DNA from: Veillonella dispar
Lineage (GTDB): Bacteria; Bacillota; Negativicutes; Veillonellales; Veillonellaceae
Direction of reading: 5' to 3'
Assembly (NCBI RefSeq): GCF_900637515.1
Contig: NZ_LR134375.1
Span: forward strand, 310,001-374,000
DNA length: 64,000 bases
Of this stretch, positions 47,974-56,300 are shown in pieces. Within the stretch, counting starts at the first letter, position 1; every line of letters begins with the position of its first letter. The position numbers and the translations under genes were made by a program. The notes under the pieces were generated by a model that saw only the letters and a list, made by a program, of their open reading frames with translations, was not told the DNA's origin and searched no databases.

Positions 47974-48054
47974 TCACGTGATGACTCTTAGCATTAGTAT
48001 ATCAATGTAATTTTAGGAAAAATAGAATTGACATTTTGTTATATACCAATTTTT

Positions 48055-48079
48055 GCGTAGTGTTTTACTACGCTTTTTT
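48055..48079 (+). terminator. Rho-independent terminator closing the island
   Basis: GCGTAGT and ACTACGC pair around GTTTT, followed by TTTTTTA. It would stop plus-strand transcripts coming from the nuclease cassette or antitoxin RNA. Confidence 0.8.
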
Positions 48080-48177
48080 ATTGTAAAATATCAAAACTAT
48101 ATAGGATTAACTTTGTTTTTGATATAATCTAAATAAATACATATTATAGTGCGATTTTATATGAAAGTGGTGTCTTT

Positions 48178-49362
48178 ATGCTGACGATTAGCAATAAAGG
48201 ATGGCTTTTTACTTCTATATTAAGTGCTTTGATGGCGTTTACGTCGTTGTCGACGGATATTTATTTGCCTGCCATGCCAGAGATGGGACGTGATCTCCAT
48301 GGTGATGCGGAGTTAACGTTGACTGGTTTCTTAATAGGTTTTGCGCTGGCTCAGCTTTTTTGGGGAGCTGTTAGCGATAAAATTGGTCGTAAGAAGCCTT
48401 TGATTATGGGGATAGTCTTATTTATCATAGGCTCAGTAGGTTGTGCCTTGAGTTCATCTATGCTAGAATTACTAGCTTGGCGCGTCTTCCAAGCTTTTGG
48501 TGCCTGTGTAGGACCCATGTTGTCACGGGCTATGATTCGTGATTTATATGGTCGGACTGAAGCCGCAAAAATGTTATCTACCTTGGCTATTGTTATGGCC
48601 ATAGCTCCCATAGCAGGGCCGATGTTAGCAGGGCATTTACTAGTGTGGTATACATGGCATTCCATATTTTGGTTGCTTGTTGCCATCGGTATTTTAATGC
48701 TTGTTGCCGTATTAGTCATTCCTGAAACACATCCTGTAGAGAAGCGTAGTAAAAAGTCTATAGGTCATACCTATAATAATTATTGGATTTTATTACGCAA
48801 CAAAGGCTTTATGAAGTATACGCTATGTGTTAGCTCCTTTTACATTGCTATCTATGCATTTTTAACAGGATCGCCTTATGTATATATTGATGTATATGAG
48901 GTACCAAAAGAGTATTTTGGATATCTCTTTTCCGTTAATATTATTGGTGTAATGTTATTAAGTGCCATCAATCGACGCATTGTAAGTGCTATACGTCTCG
49001 ATAGATTATTGCGATATGCCACATTATTTGCTGCTATTTGTGTATCTGTTGTAATGGGATTGATTGTTCTAGGTTACCATTCACTGTGGTTAATCGTTAT
49101 TGGTTGTTTTTTATTCTTCTCTATGAACGGCATCATTGCAGCTGTAACGAATGCATTAGCATTAGATAGAGCAGGTAGAATGGCTGGCTCTGGGGCAGCA
49201 TTATTAGGGGCTATGCAATATGGTAGTGGTATTGTATCATCGTTGATGCTTACCTTCTTGCCAAATGACTCGGCAGATCCTATGATGGGGGTCATTACAT
49301 TATTTGTTATTATCTGCGCCATTATCGCTTTTCCTGAGGATGAAAAATATAATCGTATATAA
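48178..49362 (+). CDS. Bcr/CflA-family multidrug efflux MFS transporter
   Basis: A 394-residue proton-driven exporter with twelve membrane segments. TDIYLPAMPEMGRDLHGDAE and QLFWGAVSDKIGRKKPLIMG (motif A) are typical of Bcr/CflA; RVFQAFGACVGPMLSRAMIRDLYG is motif B/C region. Substrates may include bicyclomycin-like drugs or amino acids; not decidable. A weak GTGGTG precedes the ATG. Confidence 0.9.
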   Translation: MLTISNKGWLFTSILSALMAFTSLSTDIYLPAMPEMGRDLHGDAELTLTGFLIGFALAQLFWGAVSDKIGRKKPLIMGIVLFIIGSVGCALSSSMLELLAWRVFQAFGACVGPMLSRAMIRDLYGRTEAAKMLSTLAIVMAIAPIAGPMLAGHLLVWYTWHSIFWLLVAIGILMLVAVLVIPETHPVEKRSKKSIGHTYNNYWILLRNKGFMKYTLCVSSFYIAIYAFLTGSPYVYIDVYEVPKEYFGYLFSVNIIGVMLLSAINRRIVSAIRLDRLLRYATLFAAICVSVVMGLIVLGYHSLWLIVIGCFLFFSMNGIIAAVTNALALDRAGRMAGSGAALLGAMQYGSGIVSSLMLTFLPNDSADPMMGVITLFVIICAIIAFPEDEKYNRI

Positions 49363-49369
49363 TATTGGT

Positions 49370-49403
49370 GAAAGCAAGGGTTTAAATTTGAACCCTTGCT
49401 TTC
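49370..49403 (+). terminator. Rho-independent terminator after the efflux gene
   Basis: GAAAGCAAGGGTT and AACCCTTGCTTTC pair, followed by ATCATTTTTTT. The rpsF -35 (49396-49401) lies in its right arm. Confidence 0.88.
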
Positions 49404-49424
49404 ATCATTTTTTTAGGTTATAAT
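49396..49424 (+). promoter_or_regulatory. Promoter for rpsF-ssb-rpsR
   Basis: TTGCTT (49396-49401) and TATAAT (49419-49424) are 17 bp apart; the start site would be near 49431. Confidence 0.6.
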
Positions 49425-49439
49425 AGTAAGGCTTATTGA

Positions 49440-49495
49440 TGGTAAGCACTTCCTACCCCTATGTGTCGATAGGGGCATTAGTCCGAAAGAGGAGG
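49440..49495 (+). promoter_or_regulatory. Candidate S6:S18 autoregulatory leader
   Basis: The leader has a hairpin CCCCTAT/ATAGGGGC (about 49456-49476) followed by a CCG-containing bulge region TCCGAAAGAGGAGG that could pair back to CTTCCT. An rpsF leader with a conserved CCG that binds the S6:S18 complex is known in many bacteria; placement fits, but the fold is only sketched by eye. Confidence 0.45.
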
Positions 49496-49504
49496 TGATT
49501 TTGT

Positions 49505-49789
49505 ATGAACAAATACGAAGTCATGTTTATTGTGAAACCAGCTGAAGAGGAAGCAACTAACGCTGTTATTGAAAAAGTAGAAGCTTTAATTGCTCGTGTA
49601 GGCGGCACAGTAGAAAAGGTAGATCGTTGGGGCAAGCGTCGTCTTGCTTACGCTGTGAAGAAATTCACTGACGGTTTCTATGTATTGATCAACTTTGAAG
49701 CAGCACCTGCTGAAATCAAAGAAATCGATCGTGTATTGAAAATCAACGATGAAGTCCTAAGACATCTAATTGTTAAACACGAAGCATAA
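49505..49789 (+). CDS. rpsF: 30S ribosomal protein S6
   Basis: A 94-residue ribosomal protein beginning MNKYEVMFIVKPAEEE, with RWGKRRLAYAVKKFTDGFYVLINFEA. It binds S18 on the platform of the small subunit. GAGGAGG precedes the ATG. First gene of rpsF-ssb-rpsR. Confidence 0.97.
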   Translation: MNKYEVMFIVKPAEEEATNAVIEKVEALIARVGGTVEKVDRWGKRRLAYAVKKFTDGFYVLINFEAAPAEIKEIDRVLKINDEVLRHLIVKHEA

Positions 49790-49808
49790 TTAAAGCCTGG
49801 AGGAAAAC

Positions 49809-50207
49809 ATGAACTCTGTACAAATTCTAGGTAATTTAGCTCGTGATCCTGAAGTACGCTATACCAAAACTGGTCGTGCTGTAGCAACTTTCACAGTAGC
49901 TGCCACAAACACCTATATTGATTCCACAACAAATGAGACGAAAGAACAAACTGCTTTCATCAACTGCGTTGCTTGGGGTAAACTTGGTGAAGCGGCAGGC
50001 AATCTTCGTAAAGGTAGTCGTTGCTTTGTAGAAGGTCGTTTGCAAACTCGTTCTTACGAGACTCAGGACGGTCAAAAACGGTACGTTACTGAAGTAGTAG
50101 CGAACTTTGTGGGCCAATCCCTTGATATGAATACTAATTCTTTCGAAGGTGGGTCCAATTTTGATAGTTTCAGTACAGGCGGCGATGACGAAAACATCCC
50201 GTTCTAG
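49809..50207 (+). CDS. ssb: Single-stranded DNA-binding protein
   Basis: 132 residues with an OB fold, MNSVQILGNLARDPEVRYTKTG and FINCVAWGKLGEAAGNLRKGSR, and the acidic C-terminal tip DDENIPF that recruits repair and replication partners. The linker is short compared with E. coli SSB, giving a smaller protein. GGAGG precedes the ATG; between rpsF and rpsR as in other Firmicutes. Confidence 0.97.
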   Translation: MNSVQILGNLARDPEVRYTKTGRAVATFTVAATNTYIDSTTNETKEQTAFINCVAWGKLGEAAGNLRKGSRCFVEGRLQTRSYETQDGQKRYVTEVVANFVGQSLDMNTNSFEGGSNFDSFSTGGDDENIPF

Positions 50208-50246
50208 TGTCAGGGACTCCTACTAATTCGAAAAGGAGGATTCGCA

Positions 50247-50477
50247 ATGAGAAGAGATAGAGGCAGAAAGCCAAGAAGAAAAGTATGCGTTTTCTGTGCA
50301 GACCATATCGATCAAATCGACTATAAAGACGTTGCTAAACTTCGTCGTTTTACGACTGAACGCGGCAAAATCTTACCTCGTCGTATTTCCGGTACTTGCG
50401 CAAAACATCAACGCAAATTGACTACATCTATCAAACGTGCACGTGCAATTGCTTTATTGCCATTCACTGCTGAATAA
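50247..50477 (+). CDS. rpsR: 30S ribosomal protein S18
   Basis: A 76-residue basic protein with [13 protein letters not shown]-type N-terminus, including a CVFC pair, then [25 protein letters not shown] and the conserved [22 protein letters not shown] end. AAGGAGG precedes the ATG. Confidence 0.97.
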   Translation: MRRDRGRKPRRKVCVFCADHIDQIDYKDVAKLRRFTTERGKILPRRISGTCAKHQRKLTTSIKRARAIALLPFTAE

Positions 50478-50487
50478 TTGATGAATC

Positions 50488-50524
50488 AAGGCGGTACAAC
50501 CATTTGGTTGCACCGCCTTTTTGC
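50488..50524 (+). terminator. Rho-independent terminator after rpsR
   Basis: AAGGCGGTACAACC and GGTTGCACCGCCTT pair around a short loop and end in TTTTTG. Confidence 0.9.
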
Positions 50525-50537
50525 TATGTAAGAAGAA

Positions 50538-50558
50538 GAGCTATCCGTTGGATAGCTC
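50538..50558 (-). terminator. Terminator after the merR gene
   Basis: GAGCTATCC and GGATAGCTC pair around GTT; on the complement TTCTTCTT follows. Confidence 0.7.
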
Positions 50559-50565
50559 CTCTTTG

Positions 50566-51063
50566 TTATACAGCTCTATATTTTTTAGGTGATTCACCTT
50601 TTTCAGCGGCTTCTTTATCGGCGCGCCATTTGCGTTCGAAATATTTATGATACTCTACAGGAACATCATCAGGTGTTAAGCTTTCATAAAAACTAGTAGT
50701 TCCATTTGCTTGAGCTTGTTCATAAAACCATGTTTTAAATTCTAGCATGGACAAGCGTGCTTGTAGGCTTTCGATTTCTACTAATACGCGATCTCGCTGA
50801 TTTCTGATAATAGATAATCTATCGTTGATGCGACTATCACCTTCGACGCAGTAGTCGATAAAATGTTTAATTTCTTTAATAGGCATACCTGTATGCTTCA
50901 TGCATTCAATCAATTCTAGCCAATCCATATCTGTGTCATGGAATACACGGATACCACCAGCAGAACGTTCTACGAAGGGTAATAGACCTTCTTTATCATA
51001 GTAACGCAATGTAGAAGGTGCCACATTTAGTTTTTTTGCGATTTCGCCAACAGTATATGTCAT
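50566..51063 (-). CDS. MerR-family transcription regulator
   Basis: A 165-residue regulator. The winged HTH is YTVGEIAKKLNVAPSTLRYYDKEGLLPF followed by GIRVFHDTDMDWLELIECMKHTGM, and a coiled-coil dimer helix runs from about 80 to 115. No cysteine metal site is present in the effector region, which resembles AdhR/aldehyde-type sensors. AGGAGG precedes the ATG on the complement. It diverges from the DXS-like gene, whose promoter contains a MerR-type operator. Confidence 0.9.
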   Translation of the reverse strand: MTYTVGEIAKKLNVAPSTLRYYDKEGLLPFVERSAGGIRVFHDTDMDWLELIECMKHTGMPIKEIKHFIDYCVEGDSRINDRLSIIRNQRDRVLVEIESLQARLSMLEFKTWFYEQAQANGTTSFYESLTPDDVPVEYHKYFERKWRADKEAAEKGESPKKYRAV

Positions 51064-51178
51064 AGGACCTCCTTAAGGGTTCATATTAAATTCGTAAAAG
51101 ATTTAGTGTCAGGAGTAATGTATTAAGCGTATAATATACGTATATTTTTAAGGTTAGAGTTAAGTTTTACGTTCTCGC

Positions 51179-51209
51179 TTGACTTAAACCTAACTTTAAG
51201 TTCTATACT
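51179..51209 (+). promoter_or_regulatory. MerR-type promoter with 19-bp spacer and operator
   Basis: TTGACT (51179-51184) and TATACT (51204-51209) are 19 bp apart, too long for normal use but typical for MerR activation. The perfect dyad ACTTAAA-6-TTTAAGT (51182-51201) lies in the spacer. Confidence 0.8.
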
Positions 51210-51304
51210 TATTACATGCTGGACATACAGTATAGCACGGTTAGTAATACAATACAAATTCTAGAGGTTGTATTGTTATATGACACCTAATGAAAGGAAC
51301 ACAT

Positions 51305-53062
51305 ATGAACTTAATTGATATAAAATCTCCAGCCGATTTAAAAGGCTTATCTATTTCTGAATTAACTGATTTAACGGCACAAGCTCGCCAAGCTCTTATG
51401 ACAAAGGTCTCTGAACACGGCGGTCATTTTGGTCCACCTATGGGCGTAGCAGAAATGATCATGGCTTTGCACTATGTATTTAACTCTCCTGTAGATAAGA
51501 TTGTATATGACGTATCTCATCAGTCCTATGTACATAAGATGGTTACCGGTCGCGCGTTGGCGTTCTTAGATCATGATCATTATGATGATGTAACAGGTTA
51601 TACAGATCCTACTGAAAGTGAGCATGATTTCTTTAATATTGGTCATACATCCACATCTATCTCCTTAGCATCTGGCCTAGCTACTGCTCGGAATTTAAAG
51701 GGAGACTCTGAAAATATTATCGCTATCATTGGTGATGGTTCTTTATCTGGTGGGGAAGCCTTTGAGGGTCTAGATTATGCGGCCACATTAGATAGCAATA
51801 TGATTATTATCGTCAACGATAATGACCAATCCATTGCAGAAAACCATGGGGGTTTGTATCGTGGCCTTCGTGAATTGCGCGAGTCTAATGGTGAAAGCTC
51901 TAACAATATTTTTAAGGCGCTTGGTTTAGACTATCGTTTTGTAGCCGATGGCAATGATTTGGAAACATTAATCAATGTGTTTAAGGATGTAAAAGATATT
52001 AACCATCCGATCGTTTTACATATTGTTACTCAAAAAGGTAAGGGTTATGCTATTGCAGAGCAAAACAAAGAGGCCTTCCACTGGACAAGGCCATTTGATT
52101 TAGAAACAGGTAAACTCAAAAAGGAACATCATGGTCCGACCTATGCTGGTACAATTGCGGACTATTTGATGGAGCAAATTAAAGCAGATCCAACAGTGGT
52201 AGCTATTGCTGCAGGTACACCAGGGGGATTTGGGTTTAATGCTAAATGGCGTGACGAGGCTGGTAAACAATATATCGATGTAGGTATTGCGGAAGAACAT
52301 GCTATTGCGATGAGTTCTGGTATTGCGAAAAATGGTGGTAAGCCAGTGTTTAATGTATATAGTACGTTCTTACAACGTACCTATGACCAACTGGTACAAG
52401 ACCTTTGTGTAAATAATAACAGTGCGGTTATTATCAATCATATGGCGTCTGTATATGGCATGAACGATGTCACTCATTTAGGTTTCTTTGATATTCCTAT
52501 GCTTACAAACATTCCTAACTTAGTATACTTAGCACCTACTAATAATGAAGAGTTGTTGGCTATGACCGAATATGCTGTGCATCAACACGAGCATCCTGTG
52601 GCAATTCGTGTTCCTGTAGGTGAATTTACATCTACTGGTGTAGCTGATACGACTGATTACAGCATTTTAAATAATTCTGAGGTGACTCGTCGTGGTGAAC
52701 GCATTGCCTTGTTAGGCCTTGGTAATTTCTACCATTTGGCAAATCAAGTGGCTGATGCATTGGCTAAAGACGGTATCAATGCAACTGTAGTAAATCCTAA
52801 ATTTGCTTCTGGTCTTGATGAAGTATTATTGGAAGAGTTGAAAGCAAATCATTCTGTAGTATTTACTTTTGAAGATGGTGTAGTTGAAGGCGGTTGGGGA
52901 CAACGTGTAGCTAGCTTCTACGGTACATCTGATGTGCGTGTTAAGAACTATGGTATTGCTAAAGAATTCCACGATCGTTATGATGCAACGGAATTGTTAC
53001 GAGAAAATGGCGTTTCTCTAGATCAGATTGTGGCGGATGCTAAACAAATTTTATCTGTTTAG
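51305..53062 (+). CDS. DXS-like thiamin diphosphate-dependent enzyme
   Basis: 585 residues with the three-domain layout of 1-deoxy-D-xylulose-5-phosphate synthase. VAEMIMALHYVFNSP, GHTSTSISLASGLA, the TPP motif GDGSLSGGEAFEGLD with IVNDND, and the pyrimidine-domain DVGIAEEHAIAMSSGIA are visible. It is shorter than usual DXS (about 620) and has GGHFGPPMG instead of the usual SGHxxxNLG. Its inducible MerR promoter suggests a specialised role rather than the essential isoprenoid step. AAAGGA precedes the ATG at 51305. Confidence 0.78.
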   Translation: MNLIDIKSPADLKGLSISELTDLTAQARQALMTKVSEHGGHFGPPMGVAEMIMALHYVFNSPVDKIVYDVSHQSYVHKMVTGRALAFLDHDHYDDVTGYTDPTESEHDFFNIGHTSTSISLASGLATARNLKGDSENIIAIIGDGSLSGGEAFEGLDYAATLDSNMIIIVNDNDQSIAENHGGLYRGLRELRESNGESSNNIFKALGLDYRFVADGNDLETLINVFKDVKDINHPIVLHIVTQKGKGYAIAEQNKEAFHWTRPFDLETGKLKKEHHGPTYAGTIADYLMEQIKADPTVVAIAAGTPGGFGFNAKWRDEAGKQYIDVGIAEEHAIAMSSGIAKNGGKPVFNVYSTFLQRTYDQLVQDLCVNNNSAVIINHMASVYGMNDVTHLGFFDIPMLTNIPNLVYLAPTNNEELLAMTEYAVHQHEHPVAIRVPVGEFTSTGVADTTDYSILNNSEVTRRGERIALLGLGNFYHLANQVADALAKDGINATVVNPKFASGLDEVLLEELKANHSVVFTFEDGVVEGGWGQRVASFYGTSDVRVKNYGIAKEFHDRYDATELLRENGVSLDQIVADAKQILSV

Positions 53063-53100
53063 TTCGATGAAATATTAAATAAATACTTTTATCTATAAAT

Positions 53101-53135
53101 GCAGTAGAAATATGGGTTTACCCTGTTTCTACTGC
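53101..53135 (+). terminator. Terminator after the DXS-like gene
   Basis: GCAGTAGAAA and TTTCTACTGC pair, with an inner GGG/CCC, followed by ATTATTTCTT. Confidence 0.75.
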
Positions 53136-53340
53136 ATTATTTCTTGCTTTATATTTTATAAAAATATAAAAAATGTTAAAAGATTATAGATTTTTTTCGA
53201 ATAGGACTATAAAAATTAGATGAAGTATTATATAATATTATCTACAGTATGTATTACAGTAGAACAAGTTTGTTGTTAATGTACAAAAATATCACAGTAT
53301 TATATAAGTAAGTATTAATGAAAAGGGAGATTCTAAGACG

Positions 53341-54024
53341 TTGAAAAAAGTATTAACCTTAACATTAGCCGTGGCCATCGTCGCCGGTGGCTATATGTCT
53401 GAGGCTAATGGGGCGGGAGAACAGCCTTCTAAGCAGGCGCCGTCTATATCTGAGATAAATATATATACGCCTAAAGAACTCAATGCACGTCAAAAAGACT
53501 TGGTTGATATCGGTCGCTATACAGCATCCGGTGATCAAGGTGCATTGAAAAGTACAATCGCCTCTGCTATTGAGCGAGGTACGTTGACACCGCAAGAGGT
53601 GAGTATTGCGATTCGTCAACTTTACTCTGCTGCTGGTTTAAAGCAAATGAATGCAGCATTAGCTACATTTGATCAATTACGTGAGGAGCGTCCTGAGTTT
53701 GGCGCTGATTACGAAAAAATGGTTCCAAAGCAAACAGGACTTAGTGCTTTATTGGGGAATGGCACTAATGGGGCTGCTTTGGCTAAGGCTAAAAATGAGG
53801 ATACAAAAGAAGCGGTTCAATACAATACGTTCCGTATGAAGAAACCAAAACCGCAAAATCGTAATCGCTCTCGCCTTGGTAAGTTGGACCGTGAATTGGT
53901 CGCTGCCGCAGCTTTAGGTACGCGTGTAGGTAAAAATAATCTATTCGCTGCATCTGAAAAGAGTTTATCTGAGCTTGGCCTCAGCAAATATCAAATTGAA
54001 AATCTTGAATCTTTGATTTTCTAA
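53341..54024 (+). CDS. Exported protein of unknown function
   Basis: 227 residues starting at TTG with a signal peptide (KKVLTLTLAVAIVAGGYMSEANGA). The mature part is helical and charged; a KKPKPQNRNRSRLGK basic stretch lies at about 177-191. No family is recognised. GGGAGA lies about 9 nt before the TTG; no in-frame ATG keeps the signal peptide whole. It has its own spacer and terminator. Confidence 0.65.
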   Translation: MKKVLTLTLAVAIVAGGYMSEANGAGEQPSKQAPSISEINIYTPKELNARQKDLVDIGRYTASGDQGALKSTIASAIERGTLTPQEVSIAIRQLYSAAGLKQMNAALATFDQLREERPEFGADYEKMVPKQTGLSALLGNGTNGAALAKAKNEDTKEAVQYNTFRMKKPKPQNRNRSRLGKLDRELVAAAALGTRVGKNNLFAASEKSLSELGLSKYQIENLESLIF

Positions 54025-54030
54025 GAATAT

Positions 54031-54060
54031 AAAGACCTACTTCTTTGGAAGTAGGTCTTT
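54031..54060 (+). terminator. Rho-independent terminator
   Basis: AAAGACCTACTTC and GAAGTAGGTCTTT pair around 4 nt, followed by TTTT. Confidence 0.9.
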
Positions 54061-54185
54061 TTTATATGGTTGATAAGGGAAATGTAATTGACGTTTAACT
54101 CCCCCTTTTCTATAATTAATAAGATAGGTATATGACCTGTAATAATAGATATAATTAATAGTTAATATAGATGTAAGGAGAAAGT

Positions 54186-54845
54186 ATGCGCCTTCGTAGA
54201 AAACCGTGGATTGATGAAGCTATCCACGAATATGACTCTCATATCATTTTGTCTGGTCAAGAACAGTATAAGGGCAAATGGCGTGAGTTATTTGCCCATC
54301 CTGAACGTCCATTATATATGGAACTTGGAACAGGTAAGGGACGTTTTATTGCAGGCATGTCTGAAGCGTATCCAGATGCTAACTTTGTAGGTTTTGAAGT
54401 GCAAATTGGCGTAATTTATTATGCGGCTCAAAAGATTTATGAAGCAGAGCGTGATAATGCTAAGGTATCTCTCTTTGATATCGCTGGCATTGAAGAGGTT
54501 GTAGCGCCTGGTGAAGTAGATCGTTTCTATATCAACTTCTGTGATCCATGGCCTAAGGCAAAACATGCTAAGCGTCGCCTCACATACCATACATTCCTCG
54601 ATCGATATGCCCGTCTTTTAAAAGATGGTGGCGAGGTTCACTTTAAAACTGATAACGAAGGTTTATTTATGTTCTCTCTTGAAGAATTCAAAGAATGTGG
54701 CTGGGAACTTAAGAATGTAACCTATGACTTACATAGCACAGATCTTCCTAATGTAAAAACTGAGTATGAAGAGAAGTTCAGTGCTAAAGGGCAACCTATT
54801 TTCCGCTTAGAAGCAATTAAGCCAAAAGTACAAAAGGAGGCTTAA
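54186..54845 (+). CDS. trmB: tRNA (guanine-N7)-methyltransferase TrmB
   Basis: Methylates G46 in the variable loop of tRNAs. 219 residues with the SAM motif LGTGKGRFIAGMSE, NFVGFEVQ, and the catalytic INFCDPWPKAKHAKRRL segment. AAGGAG precedes the ATG. Its end overlaps the ribosome site of the SEDS gene, 1 nt before that start. Confidence 0.95.
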   Translation: MRLRRKPWIDEAIHEYDSHIILSGQEQYKGKWRELFAHPERPLYMELGTGKGRFIAGMSEAYPDANFVGFEVQIGVIYYAAQKIYEAERDNAKVSLFDIAGIEEVVAPGEVDRFYINFCDPWPKAKHAKRRLTYHTFLDRYARLLKDGGEVHFKTDNEGLFMFSLEEFKECGWELKNVTYDLHSTDLPNVKTEYEEKFSAKGQPIFRLEAIKPKVQKEA

Positions 54846-54846
54846 T

Positions 54847-56190
54847 ATGGAAACACCGAATAAGGGGGATAGTCGGTGGGGCTCACTCTTTAAAAATGAT
54901 TTACAAGGTATGCTCTTACCTATAGTACTCATCACGATTATAGGTAGTGTGAATATCTTCAGTGCCACCTATATTAGCTCTATTTACGAAAATACAGGGC
55001 TTTTAGGGTATTTTTCAAAACATATAGGTTTCCTATTTCTTTCAATGGCAATAGGTGTTATCTTATATCGGTATGACTATAGACAACTACAAAAGCCACA
55101 TATGTTGCAACGCATAATGATTGCAACCCTAATAGGCATGGTGTTAGTTCTTGTGGCGGGCTCTGTCATTAATGGTGCGCGTCGGTGGATTGTTATCGGT
55201 CCTGTATCGATACAGCCGTCGGAATTTGCCAAGTTAGCTGCCATAATATGGACATCCGCTAAATTGAGTACCATGAGAAAATGGGGTAAATCAAGATATA
55301 ATAATCCACTCACAAACTTACAAGGTTATGTGAGTGAGCGCGTAGGTTATATGTTGCCAATGTTAGTTTGGCCTATAATCTTTGCAGTGTTAACGATCTT
55401 GCAACCAGATATGGGGACAACTGTGCTAATCTTTGGGTTCTCCTTCATATTAATTTATTTAGCAGGTTTTGATGGTCGATTTTTTGGTGGTGCCTTTGCT
55501 GTAGCTGGTGTGATAGGCTTTATTGCAGCTCGTATGTCACCGTATCGTTGGGAACGGATTCAGTCTTGGTTCGACCCTTGGCCTCATGCTCAAGATATGG
55601 GCTATCAAACGGTGCAAGGCCTTTTGGCCGTAGGTTCTGGCGGTATTCTTGGGGAAGGCTTTATGCAAGGTACATCTAAGTACTTTTACTTGCCAGAAGC
55701 ACATACAGACTTTGCATTCGCCGTGTGGGCTCAAGAAATGGGCTTTGTCGGTGCTGTCTTTGTCGTTCTCTTGGTAGCGGCCTTTACATACTTTGGTTTC
55801 CGCATTGCTAATAAATCTCGTGATGAATTTGGCAAATGGTTAGCGATGGGGATAACCTTGCTCATCAGTGGACAAGCATTATTTAACATTGCCATGGTTT
55901 GCGGTATTATGCCTGTAACAGGTGTACCTTTGCCATTTATTAGTTATGGTGGTTCCTCATTGCTGATGAACTTTATGGCTATAGGCTTGTTAGCTAGCGT
56001 TGGTCGTCGCAATGTAGAAGGTGTAAAACAAGTTGGTACTGCTGAGGCTTTGCCATCTTTACGTGAGGAAACGCAAAGCCGATTCAAACCGGCTGCTCCG
56101 AAGAGTCCTCAAAAAACGGAAATGCCTGGTCCATTTAGACCCAGAGAGACTAAAAAGCCTACTCGTAGACGACCTAGGTCCGAACGTTGA
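54847..56190 (+). CDS. SEDS-family glycan polymerase (FtsW/RodA)
   Basis: Polymerises lipid II into peptidoglycan together with a class B PBP. 447 residues with about ten membrane segments; SIQPSEFAKLAAI, YQTVQGLLAVGSGGILGEG, YLPEAHTDFAFAVWAQEMGF and GVPLPFISYGGSSLLMNF are SEDS signatures. The cytoplasmic tail is Pro/Lys/Arg-rich. FtsW versus RodA is not decided by these motifs; a coccoid cell would need FtsW at least. AAAGGAGG precedes the ATG. Confidence 0.9.
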   Translation: METPNKGDSRWGSLFKNDLQGMLLPIVLITIIGSVNIFSATYISSIYENTGLLGYFSKHIGFLFLSMAIGVILYRYDYRQLQKPHMLQRIMIATLIGMVLVLVAGSVINGARRWIVIGPVSIQPSEFAKLAAIIWTSAKLSTMRKWGKSRYNNPLTNLQGYVSERVGYMLPMLVWPIIFAVLTILQPDMGTTVLIFGFSFILIYLAGFDGRFFGGAFAVAGVIGFIAARMSPYRWERIQSWFDPWPHAQDMGYQTVQGLLAVGSGGILGEGFMQGTSKYFYLPEAHTDFAFAVWAQEMGFVGAVFVVLLVAAFTYFGFRIANKSRDEFGKWLAMGITLLISGQALFNIAMVCGIMPVTGVPLPFISYGGSSLLMNFMAIGLLASVGRRNVEGVKQVGTAEALPSLREETQSRFKPAAPKSPQKTEMPGPFRPRETKKPTRRRPRSER

Positions 56191-56300
56191 TATTTAACTT
56201 ATGTAGTATAATGTGAATATATTTAGTGTGGATTTATATAGCATCTCTTAAGAGGTTCTGTATAAATGCAACGTACTTGTATTGTGTGTGAGGAGAAAAA

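Noticed and set aside
45315-48079. Prophage remnant
   Set aside because: No integrase, structural or lysis genes and no attachment-site repeats were found around the island; the small holin-like peptide fits a type I toxin better.
51305-53062. Ordinary transketolase
   Set aside because: Domain order and motifs such as ALHYVFN and GHTSTSIS follow DXS rather than transketolase.
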